The notes under the pieces: model-generated | Told to the model about the DNA's origin: nothing | Seen by the model: the letters and a program-made list of their open reading frames with translations, nothing else | The model's database searches: none | Shown here: one piece after another, positions 27,838 through 37,114 of the stretch | Layout: each line of letters begins with the position of its first letter | How positions within the stretch are numbered: the first letter of the stretch is position 1 | From: Streptomyces harbinensis | Lineage (GTDB): Bacteria > Actinomycetota > Actinomycetes > Streptomycetales > Streptomycetaceae | Direction: 5' to 3' | Length of the DNA stretch: 64,000 nucleotides | Assembly (NCBI RefSeq): GCF_900116145.1 | Contig: NZ_FPAB01000002.1 | Span: forward strand, 1 to 64,000 | Made by a program: the position numbers and the translations under genes

Positions 27838-28000
27838 GGCCTGTCTGACACATAGCGCCGGTCAGGCCCGCGTCGTCTGGTGCGGTGCATCGCAAGGCGG
27901 AGGGGCGCCCTCGTAGTGGGCTACTCGGGCGACTCGACAACGCAGCGAGGTGCCGTGCCAGGCGACGCGGGCCAGGCGGGATTTGTCAGACAGGTCCTAG
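27835..28000. repeat. 165-bp palindromic MITE-like element
   Basis: The terminal inverted repeats are GGGCCTGTCTGACA (27837-27850) and TGTCAGACAGGTCC (27984-27997), bounded by TAG and CTA. Inside, a long imperfect inverted repeat pairs CAGGCCCGCGTCGTCTGGTG with a near-complement on the right. There is no coding capacity of its own. The form is that of a miniature inverted-repeat element. It lies exactly between the RHH-like gene stop and scpA, about 60 bp before the scpA start. Confidence 0.75.
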
Positions 28001-28059
28001 ACCGGAGCGCCGGGGGTGTCGCCGACGCGGCACGTCCCAATTGTCAGCACCGAGGGGTA

Positions 28060-29325
28060 ATGTGCCCCGCGATGTCCCCGGCCGACCCGTCCACCCCGCC
28101 ACGCCGCCGTCCTCTGGGCCCCGGTGCGGCAGCGCTGCGCGCGTCCGGCACCGGGGAAACACCCGCGGCGCAGCCGAACGACGGCCCAAACCCGGGCACT
28201 TCGCCCGCACCGGAGGCCAAAGCGGCGTCCGGGCCGGACGAGACCGAGCGGCTGCGGCCCGGTGAGCACCCGGCCCCGGACGAGGACGCGGGCGGCCCGG
28301 CCCGGCCGGAACCGGCGGCGGACGGCGAGCCGTTGGCCGACGGCACGGCGGGCGACGGCACCGCATCCACCGGCACCGCGTCCACCGGCACCGTACGGAC
28401 GGCACCGGGCGACGCCGCGAGCGCGCCCGGGCCCGGCGCTGACCGCGGCGGCACGGCGGAGCCCGTACCGCAGGACGCAGGACCGCGGGAAGCCCCCGAC
28501 GCGGCGCAGGCCGATACCCCCGCCCCCGGCGAGGGCCGGTTCCGGCTCCGGCTCGACAACTTCGAAGGCCCCTTCGATCTGCTGCTCCAGCTGATCTCCC
28601 GGCACAGACTCGACGTCACCGAGATCGCGCTCGCCCGCGTCACCGACGAGTTCCTCGCCCATCTGCGGGCCATGGGCCCGGACGGCGACCTCGACCAGAC
28701 CACCGAATTCCTGGTCGTCGCCGCCACCCTCCTCGACCTCAAGGCCGCCCGGCTGCTGCCCGCCGCCGAGGTCGAGGACGAAGGCGACCTGGCGCTGCTG
28801 GAGGCCCGCGACCTGCTCTTCGCCCGGCTGCTCCAGTACCGCGCGTACAAGCGCGTCGCCGAGATCTTCGCCGAACGGCTCGGCGCCGAGGCCCGCCGCC
28901 ACCCCAGGACCGTCGGTCTGGAACCGCACCACGCCCAGCTGCTCCCCGAGGTGATGATCAGCGTCGGCCCCGAGGGGTTCGCCGCGCTCGCCGTCAAGGC
29001 CATGCAGCCCAAGCCGGTGCCCCAGGTGTACGTCGACCACATCCACGCCCCGCTGGTCAGCGTCCGGGAGCAGGCCGGGGTGGTCGTCGAGCGGCTGCGC
29101 GCCGCCGGAGCGGCCAGCTTCGCCGAGCTGACCGCCGACGCCCCCGACACCCTCACCGTCGTGGCCCGCTTCCTCGCCCTGCTGGAGCTCTACCGGGAGC
29201 GCGCCGTCCAGCTCGACCAGCCCGAGGCGCTCGGGCCGCTGCTGGTGCGCTGGAGCGGCACGGCACAGGAAGCGGGAGATCCGCTGGTGACCGACGAGTT
29301 CGATCAGGAGGCATCCGATGAGTGA
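28060..29325 (+). CDS. scpA: segregation and condensation protein A
   Basis: This 421-aa protein is the kleisin subunit that bridges the SMC heads in condensin. The family domain begins about residue 162 (FRLRLDNFEGPFDLLLQLIS) and continues with the ILTEIALARVTDEFL-like segment DVTEIALARVTDEFLAHL. The C-terminal winged helix ends near the EALGPLLVRW segment. The first 150-160 residues are an Ala/Gly/Pro/acidic low-complexity extension, making the protein clearly longer than the usual 250-300 aa. ATG 28060 or ATG 28072 may be the start; neither has ideal spacing from GAGGGG. It overlaps scpB by 8 bp. Confidence 0.9.
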   Translation: MCPAMSPADPSTPPRRRPLGPGAAALRASGTGETPAAQPNDGPNPGTSPAPEAKAASGPDETERLRPGEHPAPDEDAGGPARPEPAADGEPLADGTAGDGTASTGTASTGTVRTAPGDAASAPGPGADRGGTAEPVPQDAGPREAPDAAQADTPAPGEGRFRLRLDNFEGPFDLLLQLISRHRLDVTEIALARVTDEFLAHLRAMGPDGDLDQTTEFLVVAATLLDLKAARLLPAAEVEDEGDLALLEARDLLFARLLQYRAYKRVAEIFAERLGAEARRHPRTVGLEPHHAQLLPEVMISVGPEGFAALAVKAMQPKPVPQVYVDHIHAPLVSVREQAGVVVERLRAAGAASFAELTADAPDTLTVVARFLALLELYRERAVQLDQPEALGPLLVRWSGTAQEAGDPLVTDEFDQEASDE

Positions 29326-29941
29326 CCCGGACCCGGGCCCCGCGCCCGCCCCCGCGCTCAAGCCGTCCCTGGAGGCCGTGCTCATGGTCGTCGACGAGCC
29401 GGTCACCGAGGAGACACTGGCCAAGGTCCTGGACCGGCCCCGCCGGGAGATCGGCGACGCGCTGCGCGAACTGGCCGACGAGTACACCGTCCAGGACCGC
29501 GGCTTCGAGCTGCGCCACGTCGCCGGCGGCTGGCGCTACTACACCCGCGCCCGGTACGCGGAGGCCGTGGAGAACTTCGTGCTGGACGGGCAGCAGGCCC
29601 GGCTCACCCAGGCCGCGCTGGAGACCCTGGCCGTGGTCGCCTACCGGCAGCCGGTCAGCCGATCCCGGGTCTCGGCGGTCCGCGGCGTGAACTGCGACGG
29701 GGTCATGCGCACCCTGCTCCAGCGCGGGCTGATCCAGGAGGCGGGCACCGAACCCGAAACTAGTGCGATCCTGTACGGGACGACTCACTACTTCCTGGAG
29801 CGGCTGGGCCTCACCGGCCTGGACGAGCTCCCGCAGCTGGCTCCGTTTCTGCCCGAGGCCGATCAGGTCGAGGGCGAGAGCCGGGAAGGAGTGCCGTCGT
29901 TCGATGCAGACGACAGCGGCGAGACTCCTACGGATCATTGA
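29318..29941 (+). CDS. scpB: segregation and condensation protein B
   Basis: This 207-aa protein is the winged-helix kite subunit that dimerises and binds ScpA in the SMC complex. Typical segments are SLEAVLMVVDEPVTEETLAK near residues 16-35, the VAGGWRYYTRARYA segment, LSQAALETLAVVAYRQPV-like QAALETLAVVAYRQPVSR, and GTTHYFLERLGL near the end. The ATG overlaps the scpA stop, so they are coupled. Its TGA overlaps the ATG of the downstream pseudouridine synthase gene. Confidence 0.95.
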   Translation: MSDPDPGPAPAPALKPSLEAVLMVVDEPVTEETLAKVLDRPRREIGDALRELADEYTVQDRGFELRHVAGGWRYYTRARYAEAVENFVLDGQQARLTQAALETLAVVAYRQPVSRSRVSAVRGVNCDGVMRTLLQRGLIQEAGTEPETSAILYGTTHYFLERLGLTGLDELPQLAPFLPEADQVEGESREGVPSFDADDSGETPTDH

Positions 29942-30924
29942 TGCGAAGCAGCGGCAACAACAGCAACCGGAACCACCGGGGCGCGGGCAACGGCCGCGAC
30001 GACAAGCAGAAGCGGACGGGCAAACCCCCCCGTCCCGAAGAACGCAGGTACGGCAAGCAGGGCGGGCCCGGCGCCCCGGGCAAGCCGGCCCGCAAGCGGG
30101 CGGCGCCCGCCCGGTCCCGCGAGTACGACGCCCAGATCGAGGAGCGCAACCGCGCCCGGCACAGCAAGCAGGCGCCCAAGCTGCCCAAGACCCACGGGGA
30201 GCCCGAGGGCGAGCGGCTGCAGAAGGTGCTGGCGCGCGCCGGGCTCGGTTCCCGCCGCGCCTGTGAGGAGCTGATCGACCAGGCCAGGGTGGAGGTCAAC
30301 GGCAGGATCGTCACCGAACAGGGCCGCCGGGTCGACCCGGACAAGGACGAGATCAAGGTCGACGGGCTGACCATCGCCTCTCAGTCGTACCTGTTCTTCG
30401 CGCTCAACAAGCCGGCCGGCGTCGTGGCCTCCATGGAGGACCCCGAGGGCCGCCAGTGCCTGGGCGACTACGTGCAGAACCGGGAGACCCGGCTCTTCCA
30501 CGTCGGGCGCCTGGACACCGAGACCGAGGGCCTGATCCTGCTCACCAACCACGGCGAGCTGGCGCACCGGCTGACCCACCCCCGCTACGGCGTCAAGAAG
30601 AGCTACCTCGCCGCCATCCGCGGGCCCATCCCGCGCGACCTGGGCAAGCGGCTCAAGGACGGCATCAAGCTGGAGGACGGGTACGCCCGCGCCGACCACT
30701 TCAAGGTCGTGGAGAACACCGGGAACAACTACCTCGTCGAGGTGAGCCTGCACGAGGGCCGCAAGCACATCGTGCGCCGGATGCTCGCGGAGGCCGGTTT
30801 CCCCGTGGACAAGCTGGTCCGTACCCACTTCGGCCCGCTGGCTCTGGGCTCGCAGAAGTCCGGCTGGCTGCGCCGGCTCACCAACACGGAGGTGGGCCAG
30901 CTGATGCGGGAGGTCGGTCTGTGA
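29941..30924 (+). CDS. RsuA/RluB-type rRNA pseudouridine synthase
   Basis: This 327-aa enzyme isomerises a uridine in rRNA, most likely the RluB-type site in 23S rRNA. Residues 1 to about 90 are a basic, disordered leader (Arg/Gly/Lys-rich). The S4 domain follows (GERLQKVLARAGLGSRRACE near 92-111), then the catalytic domain with FHVGRLDTETEGLILLTN near 184-201 (catalytic Asp) and HEGRKHIVRRML near 271-282. ATG 29941 overlaps the scpB stop (TGATG); TTG 29938 is an alternative. The scpA-scpB-pseudouridine synthase order is common in Gram-positives. Confidence 0.92.
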   Translation: MRSSGNNSNRNHRGAGNGRDDKQKRTGKPPRPEERRYGKQGGPGAPGKPARKRAAPARSREYDAQIEERNRARHSKQAPKLPKTHGEPEGERLQKVLARAGLGSRRACEELIDQARVEVNGRIVTEQGRRVDPDKDEIKVDGLTIASQSYLFFALNKPAGVVASMEDPEGRQCLGDYVQNRETRLFHVGRLDTETEGLILLTNHGELAHRLTHPRYGVKKSYLAAIRGPIPRDLGKRLKDGIKLEDGYARADHFKVVENTGNNYLVEVSLHEGRKHIVRRMLAEAGFPVDKLVRTHFGPLALGSQKSGWLRRLTNTEVGQLMREVGL

Positions 30925-30953
30925 CCGTCCGCTGACCCCATTACGCTGGTCGG

Positions 30954-32039
30954 ATGCGCACCGCCCTGGTCATCGGCACCGGTCTGATCGGTACCTCCGT
31001 CGCCCTCGCCCTCAGCGCCCGCGGCGTCCGGGTGCACCTGGAGGACCGGGACCCGGACCAGGCGCGGACCGCCGCCGCGCTGGGGGCCGGCACCGAGGAG
31101 CCGGTGACCGGGCGGGTGGAGCTGGCCGTGATCGCCGTGCCCCCCGCGCACATCGCGAAGGCGGTGGCCGAGGTCCAGCGGCGCGGGGTGGCGGACGGCT
31201 GCATCGACGTCGGCAGCGTCAAGGGGGTGCCGCGTCGCGAGCTGGCCGGGCTCGGCGGCGACCCCTCCCGGTACCTGGGCACCCACCCGATGTCCGGCAA
31301 GGAGCGCTCGGGGCCGCTGGCGGCCACCGCCGACCTGTTCGAGGGCCGGCCCTGGGTGCTCACCCCGACCCCCGAGACCCGCACCGAGGTGCTGAACCTG
31401 GTGCTGGAACTGGTCGCGCTGTGCCGCGCCGTCCCGGTGGTGATGGAGGCGGACGCCCACGACCGGGCGGTCGCCCTCGTCTCGCACACCCCGCAGCTGG
31501 TCTCCAGCCTGCTGGCCGCCCGGCTCCGGGACGCCGACGAATCGGCCGTCCGGCTCTCCGGGCAGGGCCTGCGCGACGTCACCCGGATCGCCGCCTCCAC
31601 CCCGCAGATGTGGCTGGACATCCTGTCCGCCAACCCGGGCCCGGTCGCCGATGTGCTGGCCGCGCTCGCCGCGGACCTGGAGGAGACCGTACGGTCGCTG
31701 CGCGCCCTGGACTCCGGCGACCCGGAGCGGCGCGCCGACGGCCTGGCCGGCATCGAGTCGCTGCTGCGGCGCGGCAACGCCGGCCAGGAGCGGGTGCCGG
31801 GCAAGCACGGCACGGCGCCCGTCGTGTACGAGACGGTCGGGGTGCCGATCACCGACCGGCCGGGCGAGCTGGCCCGGATCTTCGCGGACGCGGGCGCGGC
31901 GGGCGTCAACATCGAGGACGTCCGGATCGAACACGCCACCGGTCAGCAGGCGGGCCTGGCGCAGCTGATGGTCGACCCGCTGGCCGCTCCCCGGCTGATC
32001 GCCTGGCTGCGCGAGCGCGGCTGGTCGATACGGCAGTGA
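30954..32039 (+). CDS. tyrA: prephenate dehydrogenase
   Basis: This 361-aa enzyme oxidatively decarboxylates prephenate to 4-hydroxyphenylpyruvate for tyrosine. The NAD(P) motif GTGLIGTSVA lies at residues 7-16. Catalytic segments include VDVGSVKG-like IDVGSVKGVP, THPMSGKERSGP (His) and ALVSHTPQLVSS (His). A C-terminal ACT domain (ETVGVPITDRPGELARIFAD, about 282-355) points to allosteric control by an aromatic amino acid. It starts 30 bp after the pseudouridine synthase and is probably in the same transcript. Confidence 0.94.
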   Translation: MRTALVIGTGLIGTSVALALSARGVRVHLEDRDPDQARTAAALGAGTEEPVTGRVELAVIAVPPAHIAKAVAEVQRRGVADGCIDVGSVKGVPRRELAGLGGDPSRYLGTHPMSGKERSGPLAATADLFEGRPWVLTPTPETRTEVLNLVLELVALCRAVPVVMEADAHDRAVALVSHTPQLVSSLLAARLRDADESAVRLSGQGLRDVTRIAASTPQMWLDILSANPGPVADVLAALAADLEETVRSLRALDSGDPERRADGLAGIESLLRRGNAGQERVPGKHGTAPVVYETVGVPITDRPGELARIFADAGAAGVNIEDVRIEHATGQQAGLAQLMVDPLAAPRLIAWLRERGWSIRQ

Positions 32040-32185
32040 CCCACCCCCGTACACCTGTGCGGGAAGCCCGGGCGGGGCGCGGGAGGGGCACGGGGTGCCG
32101 GTACCCTTGGCCGGGGCCATCCGCTGCCTGATCCAGGAAGCGCGCCCGCTCTCCCCGCCCGCCGCTGAGAAAGGTGCGCAGCCAC

Positions 32186-32887
32186 GTGTCCGCACATCCC
32201 GTCATCGTCGCCATCGACGGACCCTCCGGTACGGGTAAGTCCAGCACCTCCAAGGCGGTGGCCGCGCGGCTGGGCATGGGCTACCTCGACACCGGGGCGC
32301 AGTACCGCGCCATCACCTGGTGGATGCTCAGCAACGGCGTCGACGTGAACGACCCGGCCGCCGTCGCCGCGGTGGCCGGCAAGCCGGAGATCGTCTCCGG
32401 CACCGACCCGCTGGCCCCCACCATCACGGTGGACGGTACGGATGTGGCCGGCCCGATCCGCACCGCCGAGGTGACCGGCGCGGTCAGCGCGGTGAGCGCG
32501 GTCCCCGCCGTCCGCACCCGGATCACCGAGCTCCAGCGCGGCATCGCGGCCGGCGCCCCGGCCGGGATCGTGGTGGAGGGCCGGGACATCGGCACCACCG
32601 TGCTCCCCGGCGCCGACGTCAAGATCTTCCTGACCGCCGACCCGGAGGCCCGCGCCGCCCGGCGCAGCGGCGAACTGCGGGGCACCGCGCCGGGCGCGCC
32701 CGACCTGGCCGCCACCCGCGAGGCGCTGATCAAGCGGGACGCGGCCGACTCCGGCCGCACGACCTCCCCGCTGGCCAAGGCGGACGACGCCACCGAGCTG
32801 GACACCACCGAGCTGACCCTGGAGCAGGTCATCTCCTGGGTGATCGGCGTGGTCGAGGACGCGGGCCGGAAGCAGCCGAGGTCGTGA
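32186..32887 (+). CDS. cmk: cytidylate kinase
   Basis: This 233-aa enzyme phosphorylates CMP and dCMP. The P-loop is IDGPSGTGKSSTSK near residues 9-22, LDTGAQYRAITWW follows near 35-47, and the CMP-binding insert with VVEGRDIGTTVLPGADVKIF is near 132-151. GTG 32186 is preferred because GAGAAAGG lies 11 bp upstream; GTG 32174 would add four residues. Its stop overlaps the GTG of the acyltransferase gene (GTGA). Confidence 0.94.
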   Translation: MSAHPVIVAIDGPSGTGKSSTSKAVAARLGMGYLDTGAQYRAITWWMLSNGVDVNDPAAVAAVAGKPEIVSGTDPLAPTITVDGTDVAGPIRTAEVTGAVSAVSAVPAVRTRITELQRGIAAGAPAGIVVEGRDIGTTVLPGADVKIFLTADPEARAARRSGELRGTAPGAPDLAATREALIKRDAADSGRTTSPLAKADDATELDTTELTLEQVISWVIGVVEDAGRKQPRS

Positions 32888-33543
32888 CCGTCTCCCGCAT
32901 CCCCGTCGCACCCGCCGAGCGCGGCGCCGAGGTCGGCCGGCGGATCGGTGTCGGCCTGATCTACGGGCTGTTCCGGCCCCGGGTGCTGGGCGCCTGGCGG
33001 GTGCCGGCGACCGGCCCGGCGATCATCGCCGTCAACCACACGCACAACGTCGACGGCCCCGTCGTGATGGGGGTGGCGCCCCGTCCGGTGCACTTCCTGA
33101 TCAAGAAGGAAGCGTTCATCGGGCCGCTCGACCCGTTCCTGCGCCGCATCGGCCAGATCGAGGTGGACCGCACCACCACCGACCGCACCGCGATCGGCAC
33201 CGCCCTGGACGTGCTCAAGGGCGGCGGGGTGCTCGGTATCTTCCCCGAGGGCAGCCGGGGCGAGGGCGACTTCGCCGCGCTGCGGTCGGGCCTGGCGTAC
33301 TTCGCGGTGCGCTCGGGCGCCCCGGTGGTGCCGGTGGCGGTGCTGGGCAGCAACGAGCGGCGCAGTGCGGTGATACCCGGGATGCCGCCGATCCGCGGCC
33401 GGATCGACGTGGTCTTCGGCGACCCGTTCACGGTGGGCGAGGGCGGCCGGCGGACCAGGGCGGCGCTGGACACCGCCACCGAGCGGCTGCGGGACGGGCT
33501 GACCGGCCATCTGGAAAAGGCGCGGCGGCTCACCGGCCGCTGA
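32884..33543 (+). CDS. 1-acylglycerol-3-phosphate acyltransferase (PlsC-like)
   Basis: This 219-aa membrane-associated acyltransferase makes phosphatidate or a related lipid. The HX4D motif is seen as NHTHNVDGPVV near residues 49-59, and the second motif as GIFPEGSRGEGDF near 117-129. Pro-rich VPVAVLGSNERR is motif IV-like. The GTG overlaps the cmk stop; the order cmk-plsC-der is common in actinobacteria. The His-Thr-His-Asn-Val-Asp form keeps the catalytic His and Asp. Confidence 0.9.
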   Translation: MTVSRIPVAPAERGAEVGRRIGVGLIYGLFRPRVLGAWRVPATGPAIIAVNHTHNVDGPVVMGVAPRPVHFLIKKEAFIGPLDPFLRRIGQIEVDRTTTDRTAIGTALDVLKGGGVLGIFPEGSRGEGDFAALRSGLAYFAVRSGAPVVPVAVLGSNERRSAVIPGMPPIRGRIDVVFGDPFTVGEGGRRTRAALDTATERLRDGLTGHLEKARRLTGR

Positions 33544-33648
33544 GCGACACTGGAGGAGGAGCCCCCGGCCCCCGGCCGGGCGTGCCGCCTCACCCCGCCC
33601 CTGCGACACCTTCCGTTTTTCCGTCTCTTCGCATTGAGGACCACACCC

Positions 33649-35118
33649 ATGAACGACCAGATCGAGCCCGGCGACGCGGGCGGGCACGGCGCGCTGGGCG
33701 ATGCCGAGTACGCGGAGTTCATGGAGCTGGCCGCGCAGGAGGGCTTCGACGCCGAGGAGATCGAGAGCGAGCTGGCGGCGGCGAACGCCGGGCCGCTGCC
33801 GGTGCTGGCCGTCGTCGGCCGGCCGAACGTCGGCAAGTCGACCCTGGTGAACCGGATCATCGGCCGCCGTGAGGCCGTCGTGGAGGACCGCCCCGGTGTG
33901 ACCCGGGACCGCGTCACCTACGAGGCCGAGTGGACCGGCCGCCGCTTCAAGGTGGTGGACACCGGCGGCTGGGAGCAGGACGTCCTCGGCATCGACGCCT
34001 CCGTCGCCGCCCAGGCCGAGTACGCCATCGAGGCCGCCGACGCGGTCGTCTTCGTGGTGGACGCGGCGGTCGGCGCCACCGACACCGACGAGGCGGTCGT
34101 ACGGCTGCTGCGCAAGGCCGGCAAGCCGGTGGTGCTGTGCGCCAACAAGGTCGACGGCCCTTCGGGCGAGGCGGACGCCGCCTATCTGTGGTCACTGGGC
34201 CTCGGCGAGCCGTACCCGGTCTCCGCGCTGCACGGCCGGGGCACCGGCGACATGCTGGACGCGGTGCTGGAAGCCATGCCCGAGGCGCCCGCCCAGACCT
34301 TCGGCAACGCACCCGGCGGGCCGCGCCGTATCGCCCTGATCGGCCGGCCGAACGTCGGCAAGTCCTCGCTGCTGAACAAGGTGGCCAAGGAGGACCGGGT
34401 CGTCGTCGACGCCACCGCAGGCACCACCCGGGACCCGGTGGACGAGCTGATCGACCTCGGCGGCAAGGTCTGGCGCTTCGTGGACACGGCCGGCATCCGG
34501 CGCCGGGTCCACTTCCAGGACGGCGCCGACTACTACGCCTCGCTGCGCACCGCCGCCGCCCTGGAGAAGGCCGAGGCGGCGGTCGTCCTGATCGATGTCA
34601 CCGAGCCGATCAGCGTCCAGGACACCCGCATCATCACCATGGCGGTGGAGGCGGGCCGGGCGCTGGTGATCGCGTACAACAAGTGGGATCTGCTGGACGA
34701 GGAGCGCCGCTTCTATCTGGAGCGGGAGATCGAACGCGATCTCGTCCAGGTGCAGTGGGCCCCCCGGGTGAACATCTCCGCTCAGACCGGCCGCCACATG
34801 GAGAAGCTGGTGCCGGCGATCGAGACCTCGCTGGAGTCCTGGAGCACCCGGGTGCCCACCGGGAAGCTGAACGCCTTCCTGGGCGAGCTGGTGGCCTCCC
34901 ATCCGCACCCGGTGCGCGGCGGCAAGCAGCCGCGGATTCTGTTCGGCACCCAGGCGGGCACCAAGCCGCCGCGGTTCGTGCTGTTCGCCTCGGGCTTCCT
35001 GGAGGCCGGCTACCGGCGGTTCATCGAGCGGCGGCTGCGCGAGGAGTTCGGCTTCGAGGGCACCCCGATCAAGGTGTCGGTGCGGGTGCGGGAGAAGCGC
35101 GGCCGGGTGAAGAAGTAG
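33649..35118 (+). CDS. der: ribosome biogenesis GTPase Der (EngA)
   Basis: This 489-aa protein has two tandem GTPase domains used in 50S subunit assembly. Domain one has [19 protein letters not shown] near residues 60-78 and DTGGWE; domain two has [18 protein letters not shown] near 228-245 and DTAGIR. NKVD and NKWD are the two G4 motifs. A KH-like C-terminal domain ends with basic [10 protein letters not shown]. An acidic N-terminal extension of about 55 residues is typical of actinobacterial Der. ATG 33649 has GAGGA 8 bp upstream. Confidence 0.96.
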   Translation: MNDQIEPGDAGGHGALGDAEYAEFMELAAQEGFDAEEIESELAAANAGPLPVLAVVGRPNVGKSTLVNRIIGRREAVVEDRPGVTRDRVTYEAEWTGRRFKVVDTGGWEQDVLGIDASVAAQAEYAIEAADAVVFVVDAAVGATDTDEAVVRLLRKAGKPVVLCANKVDGPSGEADAAYLWSLGLGEPYPVSALHGRGTGDMLDAVLEAMPEAPAQTFGNAPGGPRRIALIGRPNVGKSSLLNKVAKEDRVVVDATAGTTRDPVDELIDLGGKVWRFVDTAGIRRRVHFQDGADYYASLRTAAALEKAEAAVVLIDVTEPISVQDTRIITMAVEAGRALVIAYNKWDLLDEERRFYLEREIERDLVQVQWAPRVNISAQTGRHMEKLVPAIETSLESWSTRVPTGKLNAFLGELVASHPHPVRGGKQPRILFGTQAGTKPPRFVLFASGFLEAGYRRFIERRLREEFGFEGTPIKVSVRVREKRGRVKK

Positions 35119-35172
35119 CCGCCGGCGCGCCGGCCCCGCCGCCGCACGCCGGGCGGCCCGGCGCGCTCCCGG

Positions 35173-35556
35173 TCAGCCGCCCGCGTCGCGCCGCGCCGGG
35201 GGCAGCGCGGCCGGGAAGTTCCGGCCGGGCACGGACACCTCCCCGTGGTAGTACGCACCGGGGAGGTGCCCCTGCTCGGCCCGCCCGTAGTACCGCCAGC
35301 TCGCCGCCCCGCCGCTGGTGCCGGTGCCGTGGATGGTGCCGAACCCCTCGAACCGCAGCTCCTCCTCGCCCGTGCGGTCCCCGGGCAGCGCCCGGAACAG
35401 CCGCCGGTACTCGTCGTAGAGCGAGTCGAAGATCGGCGTCTCCGAGGCCGGCCGGCCCTGATCGTACGGTCCCCGGCGGGCGGGGGAGCCGAGCTGGCCG
35501 GGGATCGCGGCGTGGGTGGGGGAATGCTGGGGTCGGGTGGATTCGTAAGGGTGCAC
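35173..35556 (-). CDS. small protein of unknown function
   Basis: This 127-aa protein has a Pro/Gly/His-rich N-terminus, then an ordered stretch PIFDSLYDEYRRLFRALPGD (residues about 41-60) and RFEGFGTIHGTG. No domain or membrane segment is recognised. It is convergent with der and followed upstream by another unknown gene in the same orientation. Codon use is normal for the region, and the ordered core suggests a real protein. Confidence 0.65.
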   Translation of the reverse strand: MHPYESTRPQHSPTHAAIPGQLGSPARRGPYDQGRPASETPIFDSLYDEYRRLFRALPGDRTGEEELRFEGFGTIHGTGTSGGAASWRYYGRAEQGHLPGAYYHGEVSVPGRNFPAALPPARRDAGG

Positions 35557-35634
35557 GTCCGGTCAACGATCATCCGGGGCGGCGGATGCGGGGCGCCGGC
35601 CCCGGATACCTGATCGCTTCGGAAGCGGGACGGC

Positions 35635-36447
35635 TCAGGTGCCCGCCAGCGGCATCGCGGCGGCCACCAGGAGTCCGCCGGCCGCCGCCTTCTCCAGCGC
35701 CTCGCGCAGCAGGTCCTCGCGCGGCTGCTGGCCGATGGAGCCGGCCGGCGCCGCGTACACCAGCACCATCTGCTTCTGGTTGGCGCTGGTGCGCCAGCCC
35801 TCGGTCACCGCGAGCGGCTGGTGCGCCTGCCACCAGGCGGCGGTCTGCCCGGTGGCGGCATCGGCCTGGAGCACCGAGTGCAGCTGCCCCATGGCCAGCA
35901 GCACCGACCAGCCGGGCACCTGGGCGGGGGCGGCGGACACATCGGTGACCGGCAGGAAGCCGGCCTCGATGAGCAGCGGCAGGAAGTCGTCGCCCGGACC
36001 GTCCGAGCCGGGGCGGGCCACCGGGCCGGAGGGCTCCACCACCAGCGCCGGGTAGAGGTCCTCACCGATCAGGATCTGCCCGCAGGTCACCCCGAGCACC
36101 ACCTGGCCGCTGCTCTCCTCCAGCTCGGCAGGCGAGGGCGCGCCGGGCGCCTGGCCCTCGGCGACGGTCGACTGGCCGGTGATGGAGGCCACCGCGCCGC
36201 GCAGCTGCTCCTCGGAGACCGTCACCACCTGGGAGGGGATGCAGGCCGCGTGCGCGAAGGCGAGCACCGCGGTCTCGCCGCCGACGAAGAGCACGGTGGA
36301 GGTGCGCTCCTGGCCGGTGTCGCCCTGGGTGCGGCAGGAGGTGCAGTCATAGGTGCCCGGGGCGTTCTCGCCCGCGAGCAGCCGTTCCGCTTCCTTGTCG
36401 CCGATCTCGGCGCGAACCTCGTCACTGACGTCGAGCAAGGGGGACAT
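35635..36447 (-). CDS. protein of unknown function
   Basis: This 270-aa protein is of unknown function. It has no signal peptide or membrane segment. A TYDCTSCRTQGDTG segment near residues 32-45 carries a CxxC-like pair that might bind metal. The C-terminal part has a LHSVLQADAATGQTAAWW stretch and ends with hydrophobic AAGGLLVAAAMPLAG. ATG 36447 (MSPLLDVSDE) has GAGGAG six bases upstream and is preferred to longer in-frame extensions. It is divergent from the I78-like gene across 439 bp. Confidence 0.75.
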   Translation of the reverse strand: MSPLLDVSDEVRAEIGDKEAERLLAGENAPGTYDCTSCRTQGDTGQERTSTVLFVGGETAVLAFAHAACIPSQVVTVSEEQLRGAVASITGQSTVAEGQAPGAPSPAELEESSGQVVLGVTCGQILIGEDLYPALVVEPSGPVARPGSDGPGDDFLPLLIEAGFLPVTDVSAAPAQVPGWSVLLAMGQLHSVLQADAATGQTAAWWQAHQPLAVTEGWRTSANQKQMVLVYAAPAGSIGQQPREDLLREALEKAAAGGLLVAAAMPLAGT

Positions 36448-36886
36448 GTGGCTCCTCGGTTGGGAATCTCGGCCCGCAGCCGTCGCGGGCCCCGTGCACA
36501 ACGGCCCGGGCGGCGCGAGGGTCACGCCGAGGGCGTGTGTTTCGCACACATCGGGTACGGGGAGCCGTCCGGTTCGTACGGGTGCGCGAACGAGGGGCGG
36601 GTGTGCGAAGTGATCGGAGGGCGCCGCGGACCCGCCGCCGCGCGACCGGTGGAGAAAAAGGAGCCGGGCACGGAGGCCATTCCCGGCGGGCACGCACCGC
36701 GGCGTCCGGTGATTTCCCGGGGCCTTCCGCTCGAATGCCGGGGCGATTTTCCATTACACGAAGCGCACGAACCAGCCGGCGGCGCCCGGCCGGGGGCACC
36801 GTGACAGAAGCGTGACAGTCCGCTGATCCGGGCGGGACCCGGGTCCGGTACTTCCCGGGGCGCCGGGCCCGGCCTACGGTGGGCAC
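36448..36886. other. intergenic region, 439 bp
   Basis: This divergent region carries the promoters of the unknown gene at 35635 and the I78-like gene. CCTACGGT just before 36887 could be part of a -10 element. No gene, operator or hairpin stands out. Confidence 0.5.
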
Positions 36887-37114
36887 ATGACCCCTTCGCA
36901 GCCCTGGCGCCCCCAGCGCCCCCAGACGCCGGACGACGACCCCGAGACCTATGTGGGGCTGGCCGCCGACCGTGCGGAACGGCAGGCCACCGAGCGCGGC
37001 TGGGGCACGGTGCGGCGGCTCGCGCCGGACGCCATCATCACCATGGAGTACATGCCGGGGCGGCTGAACCTCGCGGTCAAGGACGGTGAGGTGGTGCGCT
37101 GCTGGCAGGGCTGA
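36887..37114 (+). CDS. peptidase inhibitor I78-like small protein
   Basis: This 75-aa protein has the pattern of I78 family inhibitors of serine proteases: ITMEYMPGRLNLAVKDGEVV near residues 49-68, with the R-x-N core before a short strand. Known members inhibit subtilisin- and trypsin-like enzymes. No signal peptide is visible, so it may act inside the cell. Its last 38 bp overlap the 3' end of the PAP2 gene on the other strand. Family assignment is by motif only. Confidence 0.7.
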   Translation: MTPSQPWRPQRPQTPDDDPETYVGLAADRAERQATERGWGTVRRLAPDAIITMEYMPGRLNLAVKDGEVVRCWQG

